64,000 nt of DNA from Atherinomorus stipes (taxonomy: Eukaryota; Chordata; Actinopteri; Atheriniformes; Atherinidae), in assembly GCA_023101725.1 (NCBI GenBank), contig JALJCO010007904.1:295001-359000 (forward strand), in the 5' to 3' direction. Position numbers and translations under genes: made by a program. This document shows, one piece after another, positions 1 to 12,400 of the stretch (the first letter of the stretch is position 1; each line of letters begins with the position of its first letter). The notes below the pieces were generated by a model that was not told the DNA's origin, did no database searches, and worked only from the letters and a program-made list of their open reading frames with translations.

Positions 1-3000
1 CAGAACCGGGATTTTCAGTCCAAGTGTTACTCCCAGTGTTACCCCCAGTGTTACTCCCAGTGTTTCTCCCAGTGTTTCTCTCAGTCAGAACCAGGATCTT
101 CAGTCCCAGTGTTACCCCCAATGTTACTCCCAGTGTTTCTCCCAGTGTTTCTCTCAGTCAGAACCAGGATCTTCAGCCCCAGTGTTACTCCCAGTTAGAG
201 CCGGGATCTTCAGTCCCAGTGTTACTCCCAGTGTTACTCCCAGTGTTACTCCCAGTTAGAGCTGGGATCTTCAGTCCCAGTGTTACTCCCAGTGTAACTC
301 CCAGTCAGAGCTGGGATCTTCAGTCCCAGTGTTACTCCCAGTGTGACTCCCAGTGTTACTCCCAGTTAGAGCTGGGATCTTCAGTCCCAGTGTAACTCCC
401 AGTGTTACTCCCAGTGTAACTCCCAGTGTAACTCCCAGTTAGAGCTGGGATCTTCAGTCCCAGTGTTACTCCCAGTGTTACTCCCAGTGTTACTCCCAGT
501 TAGAGCTGGGATCTTCAGTCCCAGTGTTACTCCCAGTGTTACTCCTAGTGTAACTCCCAGTCAGAGCTGGGATCTTCAGTCCCAGTGTTACTCCCAGTTA
601 GAGCTGGGATCTTCAGTCCCAGTGTTACTCCCAGTGTTATTCCCAGTGTAACTCCCAGTTAGAGCTGGGATCTTCAGTCCCAGTGTTACTCCCAGTGTGA
701 CTCCCAGTGTTACTCCCAGTTAGAGCTGGGATCTTCAGTCCCAGTGTTACTCCCAGTGTTATTCCCAGTGTAACTCCCAGTTAGAGCTGGGATCTTCAGT
801 CCCAGTGTTACTCCCAGTGTTACTCCCAGTTAGAGCTGGGATCTTCAGTCCCAGTGTTACTCCCAGTGTGACTCCCAGTGTTACTCCCAGTTAGAGCTGG
901 GATCTTCAGTCCCAGTGTTACTCCCAGTGTTATTCCCAGTGTAACTCCCAGTTAGAGCTGGGATCTTCAGTCCCAGTGTTACTCCCAGTGTTACTCCCAG
1001 TTAGAGCTGGGATCTTCAGTCCCAGTGTTACTCCCAGTGTTACTCCCAGTGTAACTCCCAGTCAGAGCTGGGATCTTCAGTCCCAGTGTTACTCCCAGTG
1101 TGACTCCCAGTGTTACTCCCAGTTAGAGCTGGGATCTTCAGTCCCAGTGTTACTCCCAGTGTAACTCCCAGTTAGAGCTGGGATCTTCAGTCCCAGTGTT
1201 CCTTCCAGTGCTACTCCCAGTCAGAGCTGGGATCTTCAGTCCCAATGTTACTCCCAATGTTACTCCCAGTGTTACTCGGAGTCAGAGCTGGGATCTTAAG
1301 TCCCAGTGTTACTCCCAGTGTGTCTCCTAGTCAGAGCTGGGATCTTCAGTCCCAGTGTTAATCCCAGTGTTACTTTCAGTCAGAGCCGGGATCTTCAGTC
1401 CCAGTGTTAATCCCAGTGTTACTCCCAGTTAGAGCTGGGATCTTCAGTCCCAGTGTTACTCCCAGTGTTACTCCCAGTGAGAGCTGGGATCTTCAGTCCC
1501 AGTGTTACTCCCAGTGTTACTCCCAGTCAGAGCCAGGATCTTCAGTCCCAGTGTTACTCCCAGTGTTACTTTCAGTCAGAGCCGGGGTCTTCAGTCCCAG
1601 TGTTACTCCCAGTGTTACTCCCAGTCAGAGCCGGGATCTTCAGTCCCAGTGTTACTCCCAGTGTTACTTCCAGTCAGAGCCGGGATCTTCAGTCCCAGTG
1701 TTTCTCCCAGTGATACTCCCAGTGAGAGCTGGGATCTTCAGTCCCAGTGTTACTCCCAGTGTTACTCCCAGTCAGAGCCAGGATCTTCAGTCCCAGTGTT
1801 ACTCCCAGTGTTACTTTCAGTCAGAGCCGGGGTATTCAGTCCCAGTGTTACTCCCAGTGTTACTCCCAGTTAGAGCCGGGATCTTCAGTCCCAGTGATGC
1901 TCCCAGTGATACTCCCAGTGTTACTCCCAGTGTTACTCCCAGTTAGAGCTGGGATCTTCAGTCCCAGTGTTTCTCCCAGTGTTTCTCTCAGTCAGAACCG
2001 GGATCTTCAGTCCAAGTGTTACTCCCAGTGTTACTCCCAGTTAGAGCTGGGATCTTCAGTCCCAGTGTTACTCCCAGTGTTAATTCCAGTGTTTCTCCCA
2101 GTGTTACTCCCAGTCAGAGCTGGGATCTTCAGTCCCAGTGTTACTCCCAGTGTTACTCCCAGTCAGAGCCAGGATCTTCAGTCCCAGTGTTACTCCCAGT
2201 GTAACTCCCAGTTAGAGCTGGGATCTTCAGTCCCAGTGTTACTCCCAGTGTAACTCCCAGTTAGAGCTGGGACCTTCAGTCCCAGTGTTACTCCCAGTGT
2301 TACTTCCAGTCAGCGCCGGGATCTTCAGTCCCAGTGTTACTCCCAGTGTTTCTCCCAGTCAGAGCTGGGATCTTCAGTCCCAGTGTCACTCCCAGTGTTA
2401 CTCCCAGTCAGAGCTGGGATCTTCAGTCCCAATGTTACTCCCAGTGTTACTCCCAGTTATAGCTGGGATCTTCAGTCCCAGTGTTACTCCCAGTGTTACT
2501 CCCAGTTAGAGCTGGGATCTTCAGTCCCAGTGTCACTCCCAGTGTTACTCCCAGTTATAGCTGGGATCTTCAGTCCCAGTGTTACTCCCAGTGTTACTCC
2601 CAGTCAGAGCCGGGATCTTCAGTCCCAGTGTTACTCCCAGTGTTACTCCCAGTCAGAGCCGGGATCTTCAGTCCCAATGTTACTCCCAGTGTTACTCCCA
2701 GTGTTACTCCCAGTTAGAGCTGGGATCTTCAGTCCCAGTGTTACTCCCAGTGTTTTTCCCAGTCAGAGGTGGGATTTTCACTCCCAGTGTTCCTCCCAGT
2801 GTTTCCTCCCAGTTAGAGCTGGGATCTTCAGTACCAGTGTTACTCCCAGTGTTTCTCCCAGTCAGAGCTGGGATTTTCACTCCCAGTGTAACTCCCAGTG
2901 TTACTCCCAGTTAGAGCTGGGATCTTCAGTCCCAGTGTTCCTCCCAGTGTTACTCCCAGTTAGAGCTGGGATCTTCAGTCCCAGTGTTCCTCCCAGTGTT

Positions 3001-4568
3001 ACTCCCAGTAAGAGTCAGGATCTTCAGTCCCAGCGTTACTCCCAGTGTTACTTCCAGTCAGAGCCGGGATCTTCAGTCCCAGTGTTAATCCCAGTGTTAC
3101 TCCCAGTAAGAGTCAGGATCTTCAGTCCCAGTGTTGCTTCCAGTCAGAGCTGGGATCTTCAATCCCAGCGTTACTCCCAGTGTTACTCCCAGTGTTACTC
3201 CCGGTAAGAGTCAGGATCTTCAGTCCCAGTGTTCCTTCCAGTGTTGCTCCCAGTTATAGCTGGGATCTTCAGTCCCAGTGTTACTCCCAGTGTTACTCCC
3301 AGTTAGAGCTGGGATCTTCAGTCCCAGTGTTACTCCCAGTGTTACTCCCAGTCAGAGCCGGGATCTTCAGTCCCAGTGTTACTCCCAGTGTTACTCCCAG
3401 TCAGAGCCGGGATCTTCAGTCCCAATGTTACTCCCAGTGTTACTCCCAGTGTTACTCCCAGTTAGAGCTGGGATCTTCAGTCCCAGTGTTACTCCCAGTG
3501 TTTTTTCCAGTCAGAGGTGGGATTTTCACTCCCAGTGTTCCTCCCAGTGTTACTCCCAGTTAGAGCTGGGATCTTCAGTCCCAGTGTTACTCCCAGTGTT
3601 ACTCCCAGTTAGAGCTGGGATCTTCAGTCCCAGTGTTACTCCCAGTGTTACTCCCAGTGTTACTCCCAGTTAGAGCTGGGATCTTCAGTACCAGTGTTAC
3701 TCCCAGTGTTTCTCCCAGTCAGAGCTGGGATTTTCACTCCCAGTGTAACTCCCAGTGTTACTCCCAGTTAGAGCTGGGATCTTCAGTACCAGTGTTACTC
3801 CCAGTGTTTCTCCCAGTCAGAGCTGGGATTTTCCTCCCAGTGTAACTCCCAGTGTTACTCCCAGTTAGAGCTGGGATCTTCAGTCCCAGTGTTCCTCCCA
3901 GTGTTACTCCCAGTTAGAGCTGGGATCTTCAGTCCCAGTGTTACTCCCAGTGTTACTCCCAGTCAGAGCTGTGATCTTCAGTCCCAATGTTACTCCCAGT
4001 GTTACTCCCAGTGTTACTCCCAGTTAGAGCTGGGATCTTCAGTACCAGTGTTACTCCCAGTGTTTCTCCCAGTCAGAGCTGGGATTTTCACTCCCAGTGT
4101 AACTCCCAGTGTTACTCCCAGTTAGAGCTGGGATCTTCAGTCCCAGTGTTCCTCCCAGTGTTCCTCCCAGTGTTACTCCCAGTCAGAGCTGGGATCTTCA
4201 GTCCCAATGTTACTCCCAGTGTTACTCCCAGTCAGAGCCGGGATCTTCAGCCCCAGTATTACTCCCAGTAAGAGTCAGGATCTTCAGTCCCAGCGTTACT
4301 CCCAGTGTTACTTCCAGTCAGAGCCGGGATCTTCAGTCCCAGTGTTAATCCCAGTGTTACTCCCAGTAAGAGTCAGGATCTTCAGTCCCAGTGTTGCTTC
4401 CAGTCAGAGCTGGGATATTCAATCCCAGCGTTACTCCCAGTGTTACTCCCGGTAAGAGTCAGGATCTTCAGTCCCAGTGTTCCTTCCAGTGTTGCTTCCA
4501 GTCAGAGCCGGAATCTTCAGTCCCAGTGTTATTCCCAGTGTTTCTCCCAGTGTTTCTCCCAGTCAGAA
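1..4568. repeat. 49-bp minisatellite in hsd11b2 intron 4
   Basis: The unit combines one or two 12-bp modules (CAGTGTTACTCC) with a 25-bp module containing AGAGCTGGGATCTTCAGTCC, giving a basic period near 49 bp. Copies differ by module number and by point changes such as TTAGAGCTG/TCAGAGCCG. The array runs from the window edge almost to hsd11b2 exon 4, so it lies in intron 4 and its true length is unknown. Open reading frames over it only reflect a stop-poor unit; no coding role is supported. Confidence 0.95.
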
Positions 4569-4674
4569 CCAGCACCATGAAGGGTTTTTATTGTTTAATT
4601 ATAAATAAAGAAATAAGAGAAAAAGAAATGAAACCTGTCGTCCATCTCTGTCCAGGTGTGTGGGCGGGGCTCAC

Positions 4675-4812
4675 CTGTCCTGTAGGAGGCGGGCAGGATG
4701 GTGGACACCCTGACCCCCCAGGGCTCCAGCTCGTGCCTCAGTGTGTCGGTGAACAGGTTCAGGGCGGCTTTAGATGCTCCGTATGCTGCCAGGCAGGGGA
4801 AGGGCTGGTCAC
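4675..4812 (-). CDS. hsd11b2: hsd11b2 exon 4 (catalytic YxxxK exon)
   Basis: This is the fourth coding exon of 11-beta-hydroxysteroid dehydrogenase 2, 138 bp, phase 1 at both ends. On the minus strand it is entered after TTTCCAG and left at ACAG|GTGAGC. It encodes residues 231-277, beginning DQPFPCLAAYGASKAALNLF, which holds the SDR catalytic Tyr-x-x-x-Lys pair (Tyr241, Lys245 counting from the first exon-1 Met). The spacing from the presumed catalytic Ser228 in exon 3 (13 residues) equals that of human HSD11B2 (Ser219/Tyr232). The exon ends ILPASYRTG. The remaining C-terminal part, about 130 residues in the family, must be encoded by an exon left of the window. Frame and splice sites are intact, so I read it as functional. 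Confidence 0.95.
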
Positions 4813-5089
4813 CTGGAAACAGTTGGAGAGTCATTGTGACATCACACACACACACTGACCAATGAGCTCGCTCGACTTCCAACATGTTGACCTGGTTCTG
4901 TTCTGGTTCAGTTCTGTTCAGACTCTGAACCGTTAAGACTAGGATCTGTTGTGAATCTTTCATATTCTGAGATTGAATAGGATTTATGTTCCCTCAGAGT
5001 TGCCGTAGAGCAGTGAGACGTCGCCCAGGTGGGCAGGACAGACCGGGATCCTGGTGAGTAGATACTTATGTTACTTATATTAATAATAT

Positions 5090-5116
5090 TGTACACACAC
5101 ACATATATTTATATAC

Positions 5117-5147
<31 letters not shown>

Positions 5148-5153
5148 TATTCA

Positions 5154-5196
<43 letters not shown>
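5090..5196. repeat. (CA)n-(TA)n microsatellite
   Basis: A short CA run passes into long alternating TA with a few interruptions (TTTATA, GTATA, TCAGTATA). Such tracts are prone to slippage and cruciform extrusion. It is intronic. Confidence 0.95.
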
Positions 5197-5199
<3 letters not shown>

Positions 5200-5754
5200 A
5201 AAGGAAGACTGATGCAGTGGAAGATGAGGGACAAGAAAGTAATCAGTCTTCGGCACCAACTGAGAAACCAAGCATTTAATGGAAAAATGCTACCGAATAT
5301 GTCATTATTATATGTATATATTTTAATTAAAGTGACGGGTAAGAAATAGGTTATGACTGGATTTTTATCACCCTGTCAGTCAAAATGACGGACAACGGAA
5401 AAGTCTAGCGCCACCTCTGGGTTGGTGGTGTTGGGATACGATCGTATGTACGTAACAGCAGATATACATTTTCATTCACAGATTGTGACCGTGTGGTTGC
5501 AGCCTGCAGCCTCTCTCAGACCGAGGTGCATGTTCTACACGTCGCTCATGTAGACACAAACGTAACTTTCTGTTACAGTGCAACATGTTCCCGAACCATG
5601 CCAGGAAATGTTATGAAGACAAGCAGAAATAACAGTTTACACGATTTTACACAATTGTAATCGTTTGTACGTTCGTTAGCTCAGGAATAAGGTGGATTGG
5701 AACGTTGTTAATGAGTCAGCATGCACATCAACAGCAAATGAAGTCGGACCGTAC

Positions 5755-5905
5755 CTGATAGGAAGTGATCACTGCACATTCGGCTGGTAGAACCGGGCAG
5801 CCAGTTTTCTCTTTTACAGCGGACACACATTTTGCACGTCTGTCCTCGTTTGCAGGGAATCTTTTGTCTTCGTCTGTTGGTACAACCAACAGCTGAACAA
5901 GCCAT
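5755..5905 (-). pseudogene. THAP-domain first exon, damaged, inside hsd11b2 intron 3
   Basis: From an ATG at 5905 the minus strand reads MACSAVGCTNRRRQ, the typical start of a THAP zinc finger, and later RENWLPG and MCSDHF. The C2CH ligands keep legal spacing: Cys3-x4-Cys8, 35 residues, Cys44-x2-His47. A GT donor (CAG|GTACGG) follows just after the CSDHF block, in phase 1, at a point where THAP genes commonly have an intron. The middle (residues about 17-31) is cysteine-rich and unlike THAP domains. Shifting the frame by one base there gives ANEDRRAKCVSAVK, which fits the family, so two compensating indels are likely, and the usual FHRxP segment is short or missing. It could be the 5' end of a THAP transposase or a retained gene fragment. 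I saw no downstream exon. Confidence 0.55.
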
Positions 5906-5960
5906 CCTCAGAAGATTTTTTCATATGTATGTCTGAGAGTGCGTTCTCGTTTTTGCTGTC

Positions 5961-5990
5961 CAACATGGCGACGGGGAAGTATCACGTGAC
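5961..5990. promoter_or_regulatory. YY1-like and E-box motifs upstream of the THAP exon
   Basis: CAACATGGCGAC resembles the YY1 consensus AAnATGGCGnC, and ATCACGTGACC contains a perfect CACGTG E-box of the USF/TFE type. They lie 55-85 bp upstream of the THAP ATG, the layout of a TATA-less promoter. Assignment as a promoter is inference. Confidence 0.4.
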
Positions 5991-6263
5991 CCTGACGACA
6001 CCTGCACATCCTCTATAGCATACTGCTAATTACTTATATACTATATAATATACTTCTTATTGATTGTATGTTTGTATGTTGTGTTTTCCGATAAAAGATC
6101 TCAGACTTCTCAGAAAAAACAGGTTGACTTTTCAGGTCCTGACTCGCTGTCAGGAGTGTCGTCAGACCTGATGTGGCTCCTGGACCGGACTGGATTGATG
6201 ACGGTATTTGAACTTGTTTAACGTGGGTTTGCGGCGTTGGTGTGAATCTGTGCGTGCGCGCAC

Positions 6264-6449
6264 CTGCCGGGCTGGAGATGGTGACGATCCGACCTCTGGC
6301 CCGGCGCAGCAGCGGCAGGAAGGTCTTGGTGACGCTCAGCGTCCCGAAGAAGTTGACCTCCATGCAGCCGCGGAAGTTGGACATCAGGGACAGCTCAGCG
6401 TCCCCGAAGTTCACGCACACGCCGGCGTTGTTCACCAGACCCCAGAGAC
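6264..6449 (-). CDS. hsd11b2: hsd11b2 exon 3 (NNAG motif and catalytic Ser)
   Basis: Third coding exon, 186 bp, phase 1 at both ends; acceptor GTGTGCAG, donor GGCAG|GTGCGC. It encodes residues 169-231, starting [15 protein letters not shown], with the SDR structural motif NNAG (175-178) at the start and [10 protein letters not shown] at the end, where Ser228 is the likely catalytic serine. The stretch [17 protein letters not shown] is nearly the same as human HSD11B2 [17 protein letters not shown]. That agreement, together with TGCDSGFG in exon 2, favours type 2 11-beta-HSD over the related HSD17B2 and retinol dehydrogenases. No stop or frameshift is present. Confidence 0.95.
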
Positions 6450-6486
6450 CTGCACACGAGCACACGGACAGGTGAGCATCCGAACC

Positions 6487-9400
6487 GGTCCTGATCCAGA
6501 TCCTGATCCTGATCCTGGGTCTGATCCTGATTCTGATTTTGATCCTGATCCTGGGTCTGATCCTGATTCTGATTCTGGTTCTGATTCCGATCCTGATCCT
6601 GATCCTGATCCTGATTCTGATTCTGATCCTGATCCTGATTCTGATTTCGATCCTGATCCTGATCCTGGGTCTGATCCTGATTCTGATTCTGATTCTGATT
6701 TTGATCCTGATCCTGGGTCTGATCCTGATTCTGATTCTGGTTCTGATTTCGATCCTGATCCTGATCCTGATTCTGATTCTGATCCTGATCCTGATTCTGA
6801 TTTTGATCCTGATCCTGATCCTGGGTCTGATCCTGATTCTGATTCTGATTCTGGTTCTGATTCCGATCCTGATCCTGATCCTGATTTTGATTCTGATTCT
6901 GATTCTGATTCTGATTCTGCTCCTGATCCTGATCCTGATCCTGGGTCTGATCCTGATTCTGATTCTGATCCTGATTCTGATCCTGATCCTGATTCTGATT
7001 CTGATCCTGATACTGATTCTGATCCTGATTCTGATTCTGATTCTAAACCTGATTCTGATTCTGATCCAGGGTCTGATCCTGATCCTGGGTCTGATCCTGA
7101 TTTTGATTCTTATCCTGATCCTGGGTCTGATTCTGATCCTGATTCTGATCCTGATTCTGATTCTGATTCTAAACCTGATTCTGATTCTGATCCAGGGTCT
7201 GATCCTGATCCTGGGTCTGATCCTGAGTCTGATCCTGATTTTGATTCTTATCCTGATCCTGGGTCTGATTCTGATTCTGATTCTGATCCTGATCCTGATC
7301 CTGGGTCTGATCCTGATTCTGATTCTATTCTATTCATCCTGATCCTGATCCTGATTTTGATTCTGATTCTGATTCTATCCTGATCTCCTGATCCTGATTC
7401 TGATTCTGATTTAACCTGATTCTGATTTATCAGGGTTATCTGATCTGGTCTTTCCTAGTCTATCCTGATTTTGATTTTATCCTGATCCTGGGTCTGATTC
7501 TGATCCTGATTCTGATTCTGATTCTAAACCTGATCCTGATTCTGATCCAGGGTCTGATCCTGATTTTGATTCTGATTCTGATTCTGATTCTGGTTCTGAT
7601 TCTGATCCTGATCCTGATCCTGATTTTGATTTGATTCTGATTCTGATCCTGATCCTGATCCTGATTCTGATTCTGATCCTGATCCTGGTCTGATCCTGAT
7701 TCTGATTCTGATTCTGATTCTGATCCTGATTTATCCTGATCCTGATCCTGGGTCTGATCCTGATTCTGATTCTGATTCTGATTTATCCTGATTCTGATTC
7801 TGATTCTGATCCTGATTCTGATTCTGATTCTATCCTGATTCTGATTCTGATTTAAACCTGATTCTGATTCTGATCAGGGTCTGCTCCTGATCCTGGGTCT
7901 GATCCTGAGTCTGATCCTGATTTTGATTCTTATCCTGATCCTGGGTCTGATTCTGATTCTGATCCTAATCCTGATCCTGATTCTGATTCTGATCTTGATT
8001 CTGATTCTGATCCAGGGTCTGATCCTGATCCTGGGTCTGATCCTGCGTCTGATCCTGATTCTGATTCTGATCCTGATCCTGGGTCTGATCCTTATTCTGA
8101 TCCTGATCCTGATCCTGATTCTGATCTGATCCTGATCCTGATCCTGGGTCTGATCCTGATTCTGATTCTGATCCTGATCCTGATCCTGGATCTGATCCTG
8201 ATTCTGATTCTGATTCTGATCCTGATCCTGATCCTGATTCTGATTCTGATTCTGGTTCTGGTTCTGATTCCGATCCTGATCCTGATTCTGATCCTGATCC
8301 TGGGTCTGATTCTGATCCTGATCCTGATCCTGGGTCTGATCCTGATTCTGATTATGGTTCTGATTCGATCCTGATCCTGATTCTGATTCTGATTCTGATT
8401 CTGATCCTGATCCTGGGTCTGATTCTGATCCTGATTCTGATTCTGATTCTGATTCTGATCCTGATCCTGATTCTGATCCTGATCCTGATTCTGATTCTGA
8501 TTGGATCCGGATCCTGATTCTGATCCTGATTCTGATTCTGATTCTAAACCTGATTCTGATTCTGATCCAGGGTCTATCCTGATCCTGGGTCTTATCCCGA
8601 GTCTGATCCTGATTTTGATTCTTATCCTGATCCTGGGTCTGATTCCGATCCTGATTCTGATCCTGATTCTGATTCTGATTCTAAACCTGATTCTGATTCT
8701 GATCTAGGGTCTGATCCTGATCCTGGGTCTGATCCTGAGTCTGATCCTGATTTTGATTCTTATCCTGATCCTGGGTCTGATTCTGATCCTGATTCTGATT
8801 CTGATTCTGATTCTGATTCTGATTCTGATCCTGATCCTGATTCTGATCCTGGGTCTGATCTTGATTCTTATTCTGATCCTGATCCTGATCCTGGGTCTGA
8901 TCCTGGGTCTGATTCTGATTCTGATTCTGGTTCTGATCCTGAACCTGATTCTGATCCTGATTCTGATTCTGATTCTGATCCTGATCCTGATCCTGATTCT
9001 GATTCTGATCCTGATCCTGGGTCTGATCCTGATTCTGATTCTGATTCCTGTCCTGATCCTGATTCTGATTCTGATTCTGATTCTGATCCTGATTCTGATC
9101 CTGATCCTGGGTCTGATCCTGATTCTGATTCTGATTCTGATCCTGATTCTGATCCTGATCCTGATCCTGATTCTGATTCTGTCCTGATCCTGATCCTGAT
9201 TCTGATTCTGATCCTGGTCTGATCCTGATCCTGATTCTGATTCTGATTCTGATTCTGATCCTGATCCTGATTCTGATTCTGATTCTGATCCTGATTCTGA
9301 TTCTGATTCTGATTCTGATTCTGATCCTTATCCTGATTCTGATCCTGGGTCTGATCTTGATTCTGATTCTGATTCTGATCTGATCCTGGGTCTGATCCTG

Positions 9401-12400
9401 GGTCTGATTCTGTTCTGATTTTGATTCTGGTTCTGATCCTGATCCTGATTCTGATCCTGATCCTGATTCTGATTCTGATTCTGATTCTGGTTCTATTCCG
9501 ATCCTGATTCTGATTCTGGTTCTATCCTGATCGTCCTGATCCTGATTCTATCCTGTCCTGATCCTGTTCTGATTCTGATCTGTCCCGATTCTGATTTATT
9601 CTGTTTATCCTGATCCTGATCCTGATCCTGGGTCTGATCTGATCTGATCCTGATTCTATCCTGATTCTGATTCTGATTCTGATCCTGATTCTGATCCTGG
9701 GTCTGATCTTGATTCTGTTTATCCTGATCCTGATCCTGGGTCTGATCCTGGGTCTGATTCTGATTCTGGTTTGATCCTGATCCTGATTCTATCCTGATCT
9801 GATTCTGGTTCTATTCCATCCTGTTTTCCTGATTCTATTCTAGTTGATCCTGATTCTGATTCTATTCTGATTTATCCTGATCCTGATCTGGGTCTGATCC
9901 TGATCCTGATTCTGATTTATCCTGATCCTGATTCTGATTTTATCCTGATCCTGATTCTATCCTGGGTCTGATTGTATTCTGATTTATCTGATCTGATCCT
10001 GGGTCTGATCCTGGTCTGATTCTGATTCTGATTCTGATTTTGGTTCTGATCCTGATCCTGATTCTTATTCTGATTCTGATTCTGATTCTGGTTCTGATTC
10101 CGATACTGATTCTGATCCTGATTCTGATTCTGATTCTGGTCCTGATCCTGGGTCTGATCCTGATTCTGATTCTGATCCCAATCCTGGTCCTGGGTCTGAT
10201 CCTGATTCTGATTCTGATTCTGGTGATTCTGATTCTGATTCTGGTTCTGATTCCGATCCTGATTCTGATTCTGATTCTGATCCTGGGTCTGATCTTGATT
10301 CTTATGCTGATTCTGATTCTGATTCTGATCCTGATCCTGGGTCTGATCCTGATTCTTATCCTGATCCTGATTCTGATTCTGATCCTGATCCTGATCCTGG
10401 GTCTGATCCTTATTCTGATCCTGATCCTGATTCTGATCCTGATCCTGGGTCTGATCCTGATTCTGATTCTGATCCTGATCCTGATCCTGATTCTGATTCT
10501 GATTCTGATTCTGATCCTGATCCTGATCCTGGGTCTGATCCTGATCCTGATTTGGTTCTGATTCCGATCCTAATCCTGATTCTGAGTCTGATCCTGATCG
10601 TGGGTCTGATTCTGATCCTGATCCTGATCCTGATTCTGATTCTGATCCTGATCCTGATCCTGGGTCTGATCCTGATTCTGATTCTGATTCTGATCTTGAT
10701 CTTGATTCTGATTCTGATTCTGATTCTGATCCTGAGTCTGATCCTGATCCTGATTCTGATTCTGATTCTGATTTGATCCTGATCCTGATCCTGGGTCTGA
10801 TCTGATCCTGATCCTGATTCTGATTCTGATCCTGATTCTGATCCTGATCCTGATTCTGATCCTGGTCTATCTTGATTCTGATTTGATCCTGATCCTGATC
10901 CTGGGTCTGATCCTGGGTCTAATTTGATTCTGATTCTGATTCCGGTTCTGGTTCTATCCTGATCCTGATTCTGATTCTGATTCTGATTTGATTCTGGTTC
11001 TGATTCCATCCTGATTCTGATCCTGATTCTGATTCTGATTCTGATCCTGATCCTGATCCTGGTCTGATCCTGATCCTGATCCTGATCCTGGGTCTGATCC
11101 TGATCCTGATTCTGATTCTGATCCTGATTCTGATTCTGATTCTATCCTGATCCTGATTCTGATCCTGGGTCTGATCTTGATTCTTATTCTGATCTGATCT
11201 GATCCTGGGTCTGATCCTGGGTCTGATTCTGATTCTGATTCTGGTTGTGATCCTGAACCTGAACCTGATTCTGATTCTGATTCTGATTCTGATTCTGGTT
11301 CTATTTATCTGATTCTATTTGATTCTGATTCTGATCCTGATCCTGATCCTGGGTCTGATCCTGATCCCGATCCTGATCCTGGGTCTGATTCTGATTCTGA
11401 TTCTGATCCTGGGTCTGATCTGATTCTGATTCTGATTCATCCTGATCCTGGGTCTGATCTGATTCTGATTTGATTTGGTTCTATTCATCCTGATTCTATT
11501 CTGATTTTCCTGATTTATCCTGGGTCTGATCCTGATCCTGATTCTATCCTGATCCTGATCCTGGGTCTGATTCTATCCTGACCCTGATTCTGATTCTATC
11601 CTTATCCTGATTCTGATTCTATCGTCCTGGGTCTATCCTGATTCTGATTCTGATTCTTCCTGTTTGATCTGTCCTGGTCTGATTCGTTCTTTTGATTTTC
11701 CTGATTCTGATTCTGATTCTATCCTGATCCTGAGTCTGATCCTGTCCTGATTATCCTGATTTGATTCTGTTTATCCTGATCCTGATTTATCTGGGTCTGA
11801 TCTTGATTTGATTTGATCCTGATTTATCCTGGGTCTGATCCTGGGTTATTCTATACTTCCTGATCCTGGGTCTGATCCTGGGTCTGATTCTGATTCTGAT
11901 TCTGATTTTGGTTCTGATCCTGATCCTGATTCTTATTCTGATTCTGATTCTGATTCTGGTTCTGGTTCCGATCCTGATTCTGATCCTGATTCTGATTCTG
12001 ATTCTGGTCCTGATCCTGGGTCTGATCCTGATTCTGATTCTGATCCCAATCCTGATCCTGGGTCTGATCCTGATTCTGATTCTGATTCTGGTTCTGATTC
12101 CGATCCTGATTCTGATCCTGATTCTGATTCTGATCCTGATCCTGATTCTGATCCTGGGTCTGATCCTGATCCTGATTCTATCCTGATCCTGATCCTGGGT
12201 CTGATTTTGATCCTGATCCTGATTCTGATTCTGATTCTGATCCTGATCCTGATTCTGATTCTGATTCTGATCCTGATCCTGGGTCTGATCCTGATTCTGA
12301 TTCTGATTCTGATCCTGATCCTGATTCTGATCCTGATCCTGATCCTGATTCTGATTCTGATTCTGATCCTGATCCTGATCTGTTCTGATTCTGATTCTGA

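Larger units (their letters stand above)
4813..6263 (-). other. hsd11b2 intron 3
   Basis: This 1451-bp intron is the shortest complete one in the gene. It contains a (TA)n tract, a THAP-domain exon relic and its promoter-like sequence, described separately. The stretches 4813-5089, 5197-5754 and 5991-6263 are unique, fairly AT-rich sequence in which I recognise nothing else. Confidence 0.85.

Noticed and set aside
6208..7383. Asp-Ser/Asp-Pro-rich protein reminiscent of dentin phosphoprotein
   Set aside because: It overlaps hsd11b2 exon 3 antisense and then the intronic hexamer array; the other frames are equally open.
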